DNA of 64,000 nucleotides from SZUA-368 sp028533045. GTDB lineage: Bacteria; Spirochaetota; Spirochaetia; DSM-2461. The DNA is taken from the NCBI GenBank assembly GCA_050031985.1, contig JBNAIG010000022.1, forward strand, positions 1-64,000, in the 5' to 3' direction. The notes beneath the pieces are model-generated. The model did not search any database and had not been told where the DNA came from. It worked only from the letters and a program-made list of their open reading frames with translations. How positions within the stretch are numbered: the stretch's first letter is position 1; each line of letters opens with the position of its first letter. A program made the translations under genes and the position numbers. This document shows, piece after piece, positions 35,414-44,304 of this stretch.

Positions 35414-36586
35414 AATAGAACAAAACACCCCCTCCTTATAACAGCCCTTATTCTCCTTTTCACCACCGGCCTTATATTCCTGGCCAACAGCCTTCCCTAC
35501 AATCCCTACTCAACGGGAATGGTGGGGGCGGTACTCAATTACGAGCGGGCCCGAATTGTTCGGGTGGAAGAGGAGAAAATAAACCCAAGCAAGCAGGGGC
35601 AGGACCTTCTTGTGGGATCACAAAGTCTTGTAGTGGAACTGCTCAGCGGCGGGCACAAGGGCGAAGTGGTTGAGGCCAGTAACAAACTGACCCCCTACAA
35701 CAGTGTTCGCGGTAAGGAGGGACAGAGGCTCATCGTCATCGTAGACGAGATCACCAAAGGGAAAAACACAGGGCGCTTCAAAGTAAGGGTTTACAACTTT
35801 TACCGGAGCCCCTTTATTTACCTGATGGGCCTTCTTTTCTTTATCTCCCTAATTCTCGTGGGAGGAAAGAAGGGGTTCATGTCCGCCCTGGGGCTCATCT
35901 ATACCTTCCTTTGCGTCTTTACCATCTTTCTTCCCCTTGTTCTTAGGGGCTACTCTCCCGTCCTGGCGGCCATCCTTCTGGTCACCATAGTCTCCACAGT
36001 CAGCCTGATTCTTCTTAACGGAGTAAGCAGGAAAAGTCTCTGCTCCATCCTGGGAACCGTATCGGGTGTATGTCTATCCGGGGGAATTCTTAAACTATTC
36101 GGCTCGCTCATCCATGTTTCCGGTTACAATACGAACGATACGGAAGCCCTTCTGCTCATTAGCCAAAAAACCGGCCTGAACGTTAAGGAACTGGTTTTCT
36201 CAGGGATTCTGATTGCCTCACTGGGGGCAATTATGGATATAGCCATGTCTGTGGTCTCCTCCGTATACGAAGTAAAAAAACACAAACCCGAATCCACCGG
36301 GGCGGAACTGTTTAAAACGGGTATGAATGTGGGTAAGGATGTGATTGGTACCATGTCCAATACACTCATTCTGGTATTTACGGGAACCTCCCTCAACCTT
36401 CTTATAATTCTCTACTCCTACTCCATACAGTACAATCAGTATATGAACATGAACAGGACAGCCATAGAAATACTGCAGGCCCTCTCCGGTAGTCTGGCCC
36501 TGGTGCTCACCGTTCCCATTACAGCCCTCCTGGCATCGCGCTTACTAAAAGGAAACAGGGTTCACGAAACAGTCACCCGTTCATAA
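35411..36586 (+). CDS. YibE/F family membrane protein
   Basis: 391 residues. N-terminal membrane helix (about 8-26), an extracytoplasmic beta-rich domain (about 35-135), then seven or eight membrane segments (about 138-390). The YibE/F signature GLIYTFLCVFTIFLPLVL, LLISQKTGLNVKELVFSGILIASLGAIMDIAMSVVS and KTGMNVGKDVIGTMSNTLIL are family hallmarks. Function not established; family members occur in Gram-positive bacteria and spirochaetes. No Shine-Dalgarno; the ATG is inside a hairpin. Confidence 0.9.
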   Translation: MNRTKHPLLITALILLFTTGLIFLANSLPYNPYSTGMVGAVLNYERARIVRVEEEKINPSKQGQDLLVGSQSLVVELLSGGHKGEVVEASNKLTPYNSVRGKEGQRLIVIVDEITKGKNTGRFKVRVYNFYRSPFIYLMGLLFFISLILVGGKKGFMSALGLIYTFLCVFTIFLPLVLRGYSPVLAAILLVTIVSTVSLILLNGVSRKSLCSILGTVSGVCLSGGILKLFGSLIHVSGYNTNDTEALLLISQKTGLNVKELVFSGILIASLGAIMDIAMSVVSSVYEVKKHKPESTGAELFKTGMNVGKDVIGTMSNTLILVFTGTSLNLLIILYSYSIQYNQYMNMNRTAIEILQALSGSLALVLTVPITALLASRLLKGNRVHETVTRS

Positions 36587-36654
36587 CTGATTATCAATCA
36601 TTTTTACACAAAAAGAACAAATCCCTTAAGCGGCCCTTACGGTCATCTCACAAT

Positions 36655-36664
36655 AATGATCATT
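36655..36664. promoter_or_regulatory. AATGATCATT palindrome upstream of the metallophosphoesterase
   Basis: Within TAATGATCATTA (36654-36665), a perfect 12-base palindrome 22 bases before the start codon. It shares the decamer with the TetR operator at 6142-6151. It may be coincidence. Confidence 0.3.
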
Positions 36665-36687
36665 AAATCAAGTTAAAGGGTTTCAAA

Positions 36688-38385
36688 ATGAAAAGTCTAA
36701 AAAAAATTATTCTCACCTTTTGCTGCTTAGCCTTAAGCGGCATCCTATTTTTTAGTTGCGACGACGCCTCGGGGAACAGCGGCGAAGACAGCCTGTCCAG
36801 CAGCAAGTCTATCACATCCTTCGGTTTTGCCAGCGAAGAGGCGGACGGAACGGTTAGCACCGCCGACCTTACCGTATGCGTAACCATTCCTTCCGATTCG
36901 GACAAAAGCCTCCTCACTCCTACCATTGTACACACCGGAGTCAGCATCAGTCCCGCATCGGGAACGGAGCAGGACTTTACCGAAAGCGTCACCTACACGG
37001 TTACCGCAGAAGACGGAACGACAGCGGAATACCTGGTCACCGTAGCTTTGGCCGACGAAGCGGATGAAGCGGACATCCTGGACCTGACCATGCAGCTGGG
37101 CGAAGACGAGTCTTCCATGAACTTCTGCTGGTTTTCAAACGATACGGACGCCACGAGCGCCGTCGTTCAGATTGCCCCCAAATCAGCTATGACCGGCTTT
37201 TCCTTCCCCTCAAGCACGGCGGACAGCTTTAGCGGTACAGTGGTAACCGTTGAAATCTCCGAAGAAGAGGAGAGCTCCGATCCCCCGCCCCGCTCCGATG
37301 ACACAACAGAGGAAACAACGGAAGAAACAGACGACACCTCTGACGATGATAGCGATGAAACGGAAACCTACCTCTCCTGCGAAGTCTCAGCGACCGGTCT
37401 TTCCGCCGGCACCGAGTACGTTTACCGCATAGGAGACGGAACGGTCTTTAGCGATATGTACAGCTTTACCACGGGAAATACGGACAGCTTTAGCTTCATC
37501 CTCGTGGGAGACCCCCAAATCGGCTCGGACGACGTAGATACGGACCAGGCCGGCTGGGAAGCCACTGTAACCGCAGCCGACACCAATACGGCCCCGGACT
37601 TTATCCTGAGCATGGGCGACCAGGTCAACACCTCCACCTCCGAAGAGGAGTACGCCGCCTTTTTCGCTGCGGAAGAACTCTCCTCCCTCCCCTTCGTCAG
37701 CTGCATTGGTAACCACGACACGGACGAACTCTACGACCACCACTTCAACACCCCCAACGAATCGGAAGATTACGGGGTGACCGAAGACGTGGGCGGAGAC
37801 TACTGGTTCACCTACGGAAACGCCCTGTTCATGGTACTTAACTCTAACAACACCAGCACGACGACCCACGACTACTTCATGGATGAAGCCATCACCGCCG
37901 CCGGAGACGATATTACCTGGAAGTTCGTTATCTTCCATCACTCCATCTACAGCACCGCCAGCCATGCGGAAGATACGGATATTCTGGAAAGAAGAGAGTA
38001 CCTGGGGGACAGCCTTGACACCTACGACATCGACGTAGCCTTCATGGGACACGATCACGTATACTGCCGGAGCTACCATATGATAAACGAAGAAGCCCAG
38101 GATACAACCACCACAACCATTGACGGCGTGGATTATGTAGAAGATCCTGAGGGAACACTCTACCTAACCCTCAACTCCTCCTCGGGCAGTAAATACTACG
38201 ACATCATGGACGACAGCGAATGGACCGGAGACTACACCTACCGGGCCTTCTACGACCAGTCCTACGAAGCCAACTACTCCCACGTAGAACTGACCGACAC
38301 CACCTTCACGGTGACCACCTACGCCTCCGACGACAACTCAGTAGTAGATACCTATTCCATCTACAAGTCGGGAAGCGATTCTTAA
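36688..38385 (+). CDS. Calcineurin-like metallophosphoesterase lipoprotein
   Basis: 565 residues, ATG after AAAGGG. Lipobox LFFSC (Cys24); an Ig-like/Cadherin-like beta domain (about 45-120: FTESVTYTVTAEDGTTAEYLVTV, DUF5018-type); a fibronectin/purple-acid-phosphatase N-domain broken by an acidic Glu/Thr-rich insert (about 190-228); and the catalytic domain with the five metal motifs GDPQIG, MGDQVN, GNHDTD, FHHSIY and GHDHVY. Surface-anchored phosphohydrolase, probably releasing phosphate from organic phosphates or polymers. Very acidic. Confidence 0.9.
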   Translation: MKSLKKIILTFCCLALSGILFFSCDDASGNSGEDSLSSSKSITSFGFASEEADGTVSTADLTVCVTIPSDSDKSLLTPTIVHTGVSISPASGTEQDFTESVTYTVTAEDGTTAEYLVTVALADEADEADILDLTMQLGEDESSMNFCWFSNDTDATSAVVQIAPKSAMTGFSFPSSTADSFSGTVVTVEISEEEESSDPPPRSDDTTEETTEETDDTSDDDSDETETYLSCEVSATGLSAGTEYVYRIGDGTVFSDMYSFTTGNTDSFSFILVGDPQIGSDDVDTDQAGWEATVTAADTNTAPDFILSMGDQVNTSTSEEEYAAFFAAEELSSLPFVSCIGNHDTDELYDHHFNTPNESEDYGVTEDVGGDYWFTYGNALFMVLNSNNTSTTTHDYFMDEAITAAGDDITWKFVIFHHSIYSTASHAEDTDILERREYLGDSLDTYDIDVAFMGHDHVYCRSYHMINEEAQDTTTTTIDGVDYVEDPEGTLYLTLNSSSGSKYYDIMDDSEWTGDYTYRAFYDQSYEANYSHVELTDTTFTVTTYASDDNSVVDTYSIYKSGSDS

Positions 38386-38416
38386 GGATCGCCCCTGACA
38401 TCAAAGGAAAAAACGT

Positions 38417-38443
38417 CCGGCCCCGTCGCAGGGGCCGGGCTTT
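38417..38443 (+). terminator. Terminator after the metallophosphoesterase gene
   Basis: Perfect 8-bp stem CCGGCCCC / GGGGCCGG, 6-base loop, then GCTTT. Short T-run, GC-rich stem. Confidence 0.65.
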
Positions 38444-38603
38444 CCGCTCAAATGGCCTCTTCCCGGGGACTTTTCCGGCTCATTCCACTCCGCCGGGCCC
38501 CCGGGGGCCATAACCGCTCCAATCCCTTAGATAAGAAAATCCCCTTCAATCCCCCAATTCCCCGTCCCAAACTCTTGCATGTCCCCTCCCCCAGGGTTTA
38601 TCC

Positions 38604-39914
38604 TTGCACGTTATGAAATTTTATATAGTTGTACTGGGATGCCAGATGAACCTTTCCGACGGGGAGAGGCTCAAATCGGTCCTTAAAGATATGGGAATGA
38701 CAGAGGCGGACCGGGAAGAGGACGCCAATCTTCTGGGAATGGTGGCCTGCTCGGTTCGGCAAAAGGCCATAGACAAGGTGCATACCCGCATTCACCTCTG
38801 GAAGAAGTGGCAGAAAGAAAAAAAGGTTATGACCTTCCTCACCGGCTGCGTCCTCCCCGAAGACAAGAAGAAATTCGTAAAGGATTTTGACCTGGTTTTT
38901 GACATCAAAGATGCGGGAACCCTGCCGGAACTGATAAGCGGCCACGGGGAAGTATCTCCCGCCACAGTCAACACCCGAGAACTCTGGCATGTGGACCCGG
39001 ACTACGCCTCCCGCTTTGAAGCGTTCATCCCCATCCAGAACGGCTGCAACAACTTTTGCACCTACTGCGCCGTCCCCTACACCCGGGGCCGGGAAGAGTC
39101 ACGCCCTTCCGCCGAGATAGAAGAGGAGTTTTCCGCCCTCGTAGAAAAAGGATACAAGGCGATTACCCTCCTGGGACAGAACGTCAACTCCTACGGTTCG
39201 GAACGGCGGAAAGAGGAGATCACCTTCCCCGAGCTAATGGACCGACTGGCCACAAAGGCTGACGAAGCGGAGGAGTCCCCCTGGATCTACTTTACGGCGC
39301 CCCACCCCAAGGATATGTCCGACGAATTGATTGAAGTCATGGCCCGGCACAAGTCGGCGGCCAAGCAAATCCACCTGCCCATCCAGTCCGGTGACGATAA
39401 AATCCTTAAGGAGATGAACCGCCGCTACACCGTAGACCACTACCGCCAGATAGTCACAAAAGTCCGCAAGGCCATGCCCGAAGCGACCTTGTTTACAGAT
39501 ATCATAGTCGGTTTCCCCGGCGAGACGGAGGAACAGTTCGAAAACACCGCCCGCATGATGGAGGAGTTCCAATTCAACATGGCCTTCATTGCCATGTACT
39601 CCCCCCGCCCCGGCGCGAAAAGTACCGAATGGCAGGACGATATACCCCAGGAAGTCAAAAAGGACCGCTTCCACCGGCTCTCGGAAATCATGCAAAAAAG
39701 CGCCGTGGCCTGGAATGAAGCCCTGGTGGGACAGGAAGTCACCGCCCTCGTCAGCGGCCGGTCCCGCAAGGGCGATAAATATGCCGGACGGACCGAAGGA
39801 ATGATAAGCATTCAGTTCGAATCGGAGCGGGAGGACCTAATCGGCCAATTCGTTAAGCTAAAAGTGACCGGAGTGCATGGGATTTCCTTGAGCGGAGAGA
39901 TAATAGAAAGCTGA
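38604..39914 (+). CDS. miaB: tRNA 2-methylthio-N6-isopentenyladenosine synthase MiaB
   Basis: 436 residues. N-terminal methylthiotransferase domain with Cys13 (LGCQMN), Cys49 and Cys82 holding the auxiliary cluster; radical-SAM cluster Cys148-Cys152-Cys155 (CNNFCTYC); and a C-terminal TRAM domain. Adds a methylthio group to i6A37 of tRNAs reading UNN codons. Start: TTG at 38604 has AGGG 7 bases ahead; the ATG at 38613 lacks a site and would give 433 residues. The second cluster motif reads VACSVRQKA instead of the usual NTCxVRExA, a minor deviation. Confidence 0.9.
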   Translation: MHVMKFYIVVLGCQMNLSDGERLKSVLKDMGMTEADREEDANLLGMVACSVRQKAIDKVHTRIHLWKKWQKEKKVMTFLTGCVLPEDKKKFVKDFDLVFDIKDAGTLPELISGHGEVSPATVNTRELWHVDPDYASRFEAFIPIQNGCNNFCTYCAVPYTRGREESRPSAEIEEEFSALVEKGYKAITLLGQNVNSYGSERRKEEITFPELMDRLATKADEAEESPWIYFTAPHPKDMSDELIEVMARHKSAAKQIHLPIQSGDDKILKEMNRRYTVDHYRQIVTKVRKAMPEATLFTDIIVGFPGETEEQFENTARMMEEFQFNMAFIAMYSPRPGAKSTEWQDDIPQEVKKDRFHRLSEIMQKSAVAWNEALVGQEVTALVSGRSRKGDKYAGRTEGMISIQFESEREDLIGQFVKLKVTGVHGISLSGEIIES

Positions 39915-39940
39915 AAGCGGAAAGGATAGGGTGGACATAA

Positions 39941-40888
39941 CTAGTAGGGTTGGAGTTCTATTCTCTCGTGGAATGTCCTGTACTCCTCCCCTACGGTGTA
40001 ATTTGTCTCTTTACCATTGCGAAAATCGATTATGCCGTAGATATTCAGCTTTTCATTTATCCGCTTAATACGCCTCTCCATCTCCTCCCTATCCATTTTC
40101 CAACCACTCGGATGAGCCCCGTCCAATACTTTGGCCGCAATATAAGGAGTCCAGGGAGACAGGATGTACTCCTGATAATCCCCTTCTTCAATAGCCCGGG
40201 GATTTCCCCTGTTCGGAACCAGGCAGTACCAGGCAAAATCTTGCCGGCCGTAGAAATAGTGCCCCTTGTCTGGTAACCAGACCGTGATAGGATCCCGCTC
40301 AAGAGTCACCTCCAGGATATATTCAAAATATTCTCTGGCCTGCTTTTGGGTAATGAGGGAAGCCCCCTGGGAGACAGGAGAACCAAAGGAGTATTCATAA
40401 ACACCCGGCGCATACCCACTCTCTTTCTCATAAAAGGAATAACGGCAAAGGCTGACTTTCCCATATACCGGGTGGGCTGCAATAATGAGATAGGAACAGG
40501 ACTTTTGAAAGAACTCATAATCAATATACTTAAAGAAGAGAAGGGGCTCTTCAATTCTTACCCTTTCAAGAAATTCTTTGCCAAACGCTTTATAGACCAT
40601 GCTTTCGGTGCAAAAAGGATTCTTTGTGTAATCTTCCAGCACATCAATGACAATATCCTTCAAAGCTTCCGCAGGAGATGGAACTCCCGGAACAGGCGCA
40701 TTCATACTTATTTGACTGTCCCGGGCCATATAGGGCTCCATAAGAACAGCAAATTCCTCCAAAGAAACCTCTTCCAGTCCATGAGAAATCGTAACCCCTT
40801 CCGGCTCCGACTCAACAGGGATGTCTCCTTCTTTTGTCATACAGCTAGACAGTAAGAATAGAATAAAAAGAAAGGGAACAATTTTCAT
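39941..40888 (-). CDS. Uncharacterised lipoprotein
   Basis: 315 residues from the ATG at 40886-40888, which has a strong GGAGGTG ribosome site; an upstream in-frame start is rejected. Lipobox LLSSC (Cys16). The mature part is alpha/beta with many Tyr, Phe and Glu residues and no domain I recognise. Motif YEYSFGSPVSQGAS around residues 180-195. Divergent from the DUF2202 gene. Confidence 0.75.
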   Translation of the reverse strand: MKIVPFLFILFLLSSCMTKEGDIPVESEPEGVTISHGLEEVSLEEFAVLMEPYMARDSQISMNAPVPGVPSPAEALKDIVIDVLEDYTKNPFCTESMVYKAFGKEFLERVRIEEPLLFFKYIDYEFFQKSCSYLIIAAHPVYGKVSLCRYSFYEKESGYAPGVYEYSFGSPVSQGASLITQKQAREYFEYILEVTLERDPITVWLPDKGHYFYGRQDFAWYCLVPNRGNPRAIEEGDYQEYILSPWTPYIAAKVLDGAHPSGWKMDREEMERRIKRINEKLNIYGIIDFRNGKETNYTVGEEYRTFHERIELQPY

Positions 40889-41012
40889 GGACACCTCCTT
40901 GGGAATATTTCTATTATACTCCCTATGGATTATTTTAAACACAAATCGTTCACATTTTGTTTATATGGATTATCTAATATGAGAATATCTTAATTATCCG
41001 AGGAGATAAACC

Positions 41013-41591
41013 ATGAAGAAGACAATGATTTTAAGTGCGATTTTAATGATGACGGCTGCCGGACTTTTTGCCAATGACTATGGTGCCCGAGCGGCTCTGG
41101 AAGAAGAGACTTTTACCCTTGACGATATGCTCCTTTACGCTCTTCAGGATGAACATCTTGCCCTGGCCGAATACGAAGCGATTATGGCCGCCTACGATGT
41201 TACCCGCCCTTACAGCAATATAGCCAAGGCCGAAGAAACCCATATTGGCTATGTGGAAGAGCTGTATAAAGAACTGGACAAAAATATCCCTGCGGTTAGC
41301 ACGGAAGGTAAAACCATCCTGCCCGCTTCCCTTGAAGAAGCCGCCCGAATTGGGGTTCAAGCTGAACTGGATAACATAGCTATGTACGAAAAGTTTCTGG
41401 CCGGAGACCTGCCGGAAAACGTACGGGAAGTGTTTGTGGACCTGAAGGAATCTTCGGAAAAACACCTGAGTGCCTTTGAACGCCAGTTGGAACAGGGTTC
41501 CTTTGGCCAGGGAAAGGGCCGTGCCGAACTGGGCGAAGACTTTGAAGGAAGAGGCCGTAACCGAACCGACGACCATCACGATCACGAATAG
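41013..41591 (+). CDS. DUF2202 secreted ferritin-like protein
   Basis: 192 residues, ATG after GAGGAGA. Signal peptide (about 1-20, ending LFAN). DUF2202 domain (about 33-165): LLYALQDEHLALAEYEAIMAAY, IAKAEETHIGYVEELY, ARIGVQAELDNIAMYEKFL, KESSEKHLSAFERQ, with the E...Y/ExxH helices of a diiron ferritin-like fold. The C-terminus is Glu/Arg-rich and ends in an HDHHDHE tail that may bind metal. Periplasmic. It lies 2.7 kb from a second ferritin-like gene (44305-45003), so iron or manganese handling is a theme here. Confidence 0.85.
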   Translation: MKKTMILSAILMMTAAGLFANDYGARAALEEETFTLDDMLLYALQDEHLALAEYEAIMAAYDVTRPYSNIAKAEETHIGYVEELYKELDKNIPAVSTEGKTILPASLEEAARIGVQAELDNIAMYEKFLAGDLPENVREVFVDLKESSEKHLSAFERQLEQGSFGQGKGRAELGEDFEGRGRNRTDDHHDHE

Positions 41592-41614
41592 TATTTTAGC
41601 AACATAACTAAAAG

Positions 41615-41644
41615 GGGGCTGTCCCGATTAACCGGGGCAGCCCC
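41615..41644. terminator. Bidirectional terminator between convergent genes
   Basis: 12-bp stem GGGGCTGTCCCG / CGGGGCAGCCCC (one G-T pair) with a 6-base loop. On the minus strand it is followed by CTTTTAG, on the plus strand by TAAAACT. Confidence 0.75.
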
Positions 41645-41665
41645 TAAAACTATTGAAGGACTCTA

Positions 41666-43603
41666 TTATTTCCCAAGGATCCTGTCATAGGCTCCCTGAT
41701 AAATACTTTCATAAAGGTCTATTCCGCCCTCTTCGTAGAGCTTGGCAATATCGTCTACACTCTTAATATTTTCATCACTACCGGTGATATATTTAAAAAG
41801 AGCATCGGTCTGATCATCTCCCACAGCGACGGTAGTAAGTTTAGCCAGGTCCTGTCCGGTAAGGGAAAAGACGGGAGGCATCATTCTTAGGTAGGCATTT
41901 TCCGAACTATAACTGGGGCTTAATACCTCGTTTTCGTTATAGAGCTTCCAGGTGGCCGTACCGTTTTCATTGGTGTACTGAAGCTCCATACCCATTTCCT
42001 TCTGGTATCCTACGGCCAGAAGGGAACCCATGAAATCCCTCATAAATCCGCCCAAGTCGTTATTTTTATACTCCCGAGCCGCGTCAAAGAGCCACTGGGA
42101 AAACTTGGGATAGGCCTGTCCGTCGGGGCCGATAAAAGACTCGCCCGCAACTCGTGTGGCAGGAATAGAGTAGATCTGAGCATGACGTCCCTCTTCGGTA
42201 AAAAGGTAGTTAAACAGTTTGAGGGCAGCATGGATTTCCTCTTCCGAAGCCTTGGCAGAAATTGACCAGCCGTCGGGCTTGATGGCTCTTGTATTCTCAA
42301 CGTAATGAACGAAATCATTAATGCCCGCCTGGGAAAGGGTGGTAAGAGGGGGGAGCATACCAATAATCTTGTTTGAACCGGAAGTGGTGGAAACAATCCA
42401 GTCGTAGGTCATAAACCCGAACTGCTTTACCCCGTCAATATCATCGGAAAAGAACATAGTCTTTCTAATAAGATCCTTATAGGAAGTATCGGTAAACTCG
42501 GAGTAGATAAGCCCTTCCGAATAGATCTGCTTAAGATAGTCAACTTTAGAAAGAAACTCTTCCGATGCGTAGGAATAGACGACATTATTCTGTCCGTCGT
42601 CATAGAATCTGGCTTTGTAGGAGTCGGACCCGTGAACTCTTACCCCGTCAAAATAGTTTGCCAGCTTAAAGATCTCATCCCGGTAGCTGGTCTTTCGGAA
42701 GAAGTAGGGAGAGATTTCGGTTCCCGGGATAACTTCGCCCGTGGAAACCTTAGATAAAGTGTTGGGAGAGAGCTTCATAACGCGCCAGAGGGCTATAAGT
42801 TCATCAATATCATAGAGAGCGCCCTCACCCAGGTAGAGTTCGGAAGGCTTGGCATAGTCGTAGGTATCGTTGATATATTTGATAAGAGTGGCAAGAGCCG
42901 TATCTCTGTCCAGTACGCCCCCTTTCGCTGCAGCGTTCTGAAGGTCGATGACGTTAGTAGCGCTTCTTTCCCAATAACCTTCATAGGCCACATTAAGAGT
43001 TCGGTCTTCTGCTTCCAGAGCGTCTGTAGAGTCCAGCATGGAAGTGACCCAGTCGCCGCGACAGAAGAACACTCGTGCGTAATTATCAATTTCCGCCACG
43101 TAGGGAAGGTGGTAGATTCCACCGTCATAGGCGGTAATCGCCTTGGCCACGTTGGGATTATCTTCGAGAAACTGTGCCACGTCGGGCATTTCGTCCAGGT
43201 GGTCCAAAAGATTAATAAAAAAACCTTCCGCCCCGTAATTCATCAGGTCTTCCGCAATGGAGTTCCCTCCAAAGATGACGGCGTTGTCAAAACCGGTGGA
43301 AGCACAGATATCAACCATTTCCGACGCTTTCTGGTCCTGAACGGCCACATCCTGAATCTCAAATCCCACCTGCCGGGAAATATACTGCCAAGTCGGCTTT
43401 AAGTCACCCTGGGAAACAGTTGTTCCGTCGGGCAGATTCAGGGGAACCGCCTTCTGGTAAGTCATGGTCCGGGAGTTGTTCCCGTGACAAAAGTTAATCT
43501 TAAGAGAGGATGCTGTCTTAAGGGCAGCATCATCCGATGTTCCGTTACAGGCGGTCATACACAGTATGGCCAGAACGGCGAGCAATAACCCGATTTTTTT
43601 CAT
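41666..43603 (-). CDS. Family 1 extracellular solute-binding lipoprotein (orphan)
   Basis: About 645 residues from the ATG at 43601-43603 following GGAGGAG. Lipobox MTAC (Cys19). Large periplasmic binding protein of the LipO/family 1 sugar-binding type (DUF3502-like), with the two-lobe pattern and segments such as YDGGIYHLPYVAE and AALKLFNYLFTEEGR. Ligand probably an oligosaccharide or sugar acid (inference). No permease or ATPase gene lies beside it. Could feed on products of the surface lyase at 33902. Confidence 0.88.
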   Translation of the reverse strand: MKKIGLLLAVLAILCMTACNGTSDDAALKTASSLKINFCHGNNSRTMTYQKAVPLNLPDGTTVSQGDLKPTWQYISRQVGFEIQDVAVQDQKASEMVDICASTGFDNAVIFGGNSIAEDLMNYGAEGFFINLLDHLDEMPDVAQFLEDNPNVAKAITAYDGGIYHLPYVAEIDNYARVFFCRGDWVTSMLDSTDALEAEDRTLNVAYEGYWERSATNVIDLQNAAAKGGVLDRDTALATLIKYINDTYDYAKPSELYLGEGALYDIDELIALWRVMKLSPNTLSKVSTGEVIPGTEISPYFFRKTSYRDEIFKLANYFDGVRVHGSDSYKARFYDDGQNNVVYSYASEEFLSKVDYLKQIYSEGLIYSEFTDTSYKDLIRKTMFFSDDIDGVKQFGFMTYDWIVSTTSGSNKIIGMLPPLTTLSQAGINDFVHYVENTRAIKPDGWSISAKASEEEIHAALKLFNYLFTEEGRHAQIYSIPATRVAGESFIGPDGQAYPKFSQWLFDAAREYKNNDLGGFMRDFMGSLLAVGYQKEMGMELQYTNENGTATWKLYNENEVLSPSYSSENAYLRMMPPVFSLTGQDLAKLTTVAVGDDQTDALFKYITGSDENIKSVDDIAKLYEEGGIDLYESIYQGAYDRILGK

Positions 43604-43710
43604 AATCTCCTCCAATCTCTGAAACCTTATTCACGTTTCAGAATGATTCTAACCCTGAAATTCCTGTATACAAATGCAAAAAAAGAAGAGGAGTTTACCT
43701 TTTTGTAATA

Positions 43711-44247
43711 TCACATAAGGGTCTTGAGGTAGGTCTCTACATCAAAGATTTCCGCAGGGAGACCTTTTTTCAGGTAGAGGGGATGATGGGGATGGCCTTC
43801 CTTTGTCCTTTTACCAATGGAAAGCCATTTTATTCCAAAGGGCTTTAAGACCGAATGTATATCAAACAGGCAGTTAGGCAAATAGTCCCTCTTTTTAATT
43901 AACGCTCCCCAGGCAGCCCAAAGAGCCAATTCCTTTCCCGCCGTTCTCTGCTCATCGACAAAACGAACTATCTGAACAAGGTTTTCCTTATGAAGAGCTT
44001 CATTTCGCCTTCTATCCATCCCGTTCGGATCGGTAGAACGCTGGGGGTAGACGTTTATGGTACACCAGCCGTCGTAGCCCAGCTCGGCAGCGCGGTTCTT
44101 AACGGTTGTGACCGTAGGATCCAATTTTTCCGGGGAGGCGGTACTGGGATTAATACCCATGGTAAGAAGAAGGCCCTTCTCCCCTTCCCGGCCCAGGAGA
44201 AAACGGGCACTGTTGTCTTCATCGGTAGAATAAATCCAATTATTCAT
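43711..44247 (-). CDS. DUF1643 domain-containing protein
   Basis: 178 residues from the ATG at 44245-44247, which follows AAAGGAGG. DUF1643 features: LLLTMGINPSTAS (about 26-38), DPTVTTVKNRAAELGYDGWCTINVYPQRSTDPN (about 43-75), LALWAAWG, and the C-terminal GHPHHPLYL. A small cytoplasmic protein of unknown function, often carried near mobile DNA. Divergent from the GDT1-ferritin fusion with 57 bases between the starts. Confidence 0.88.
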   Translation of the reverse strand: MNNWIYSTDEDNSARFLLGREGEKGLLLTMGINPSTASPEKLDPTVTTVKNRAAELGYDGWCTINVYPQRSTDPNGMDRRRNEALHKENLVQIVRFVDEQRTAGKELALWAAWGALIKKRDYLPNCLFDIHSVLKPFGIKWLSIGKRTKEGHPHHPLYLKKGLPAEIFDVETYLKTLM

Positions 44248-44304
44248 GAATAAGCCTCCTTTAACTAACTTCACAATACTAACTTTATAATCTATACTTG
44301 GCCT

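Noticed and set aside
39808..39830. A tRNA T-loop-like GTTCGAATC
   Set aside because: It is inside the miaB coding frame and no acceptor or anticodon arm flanks it.
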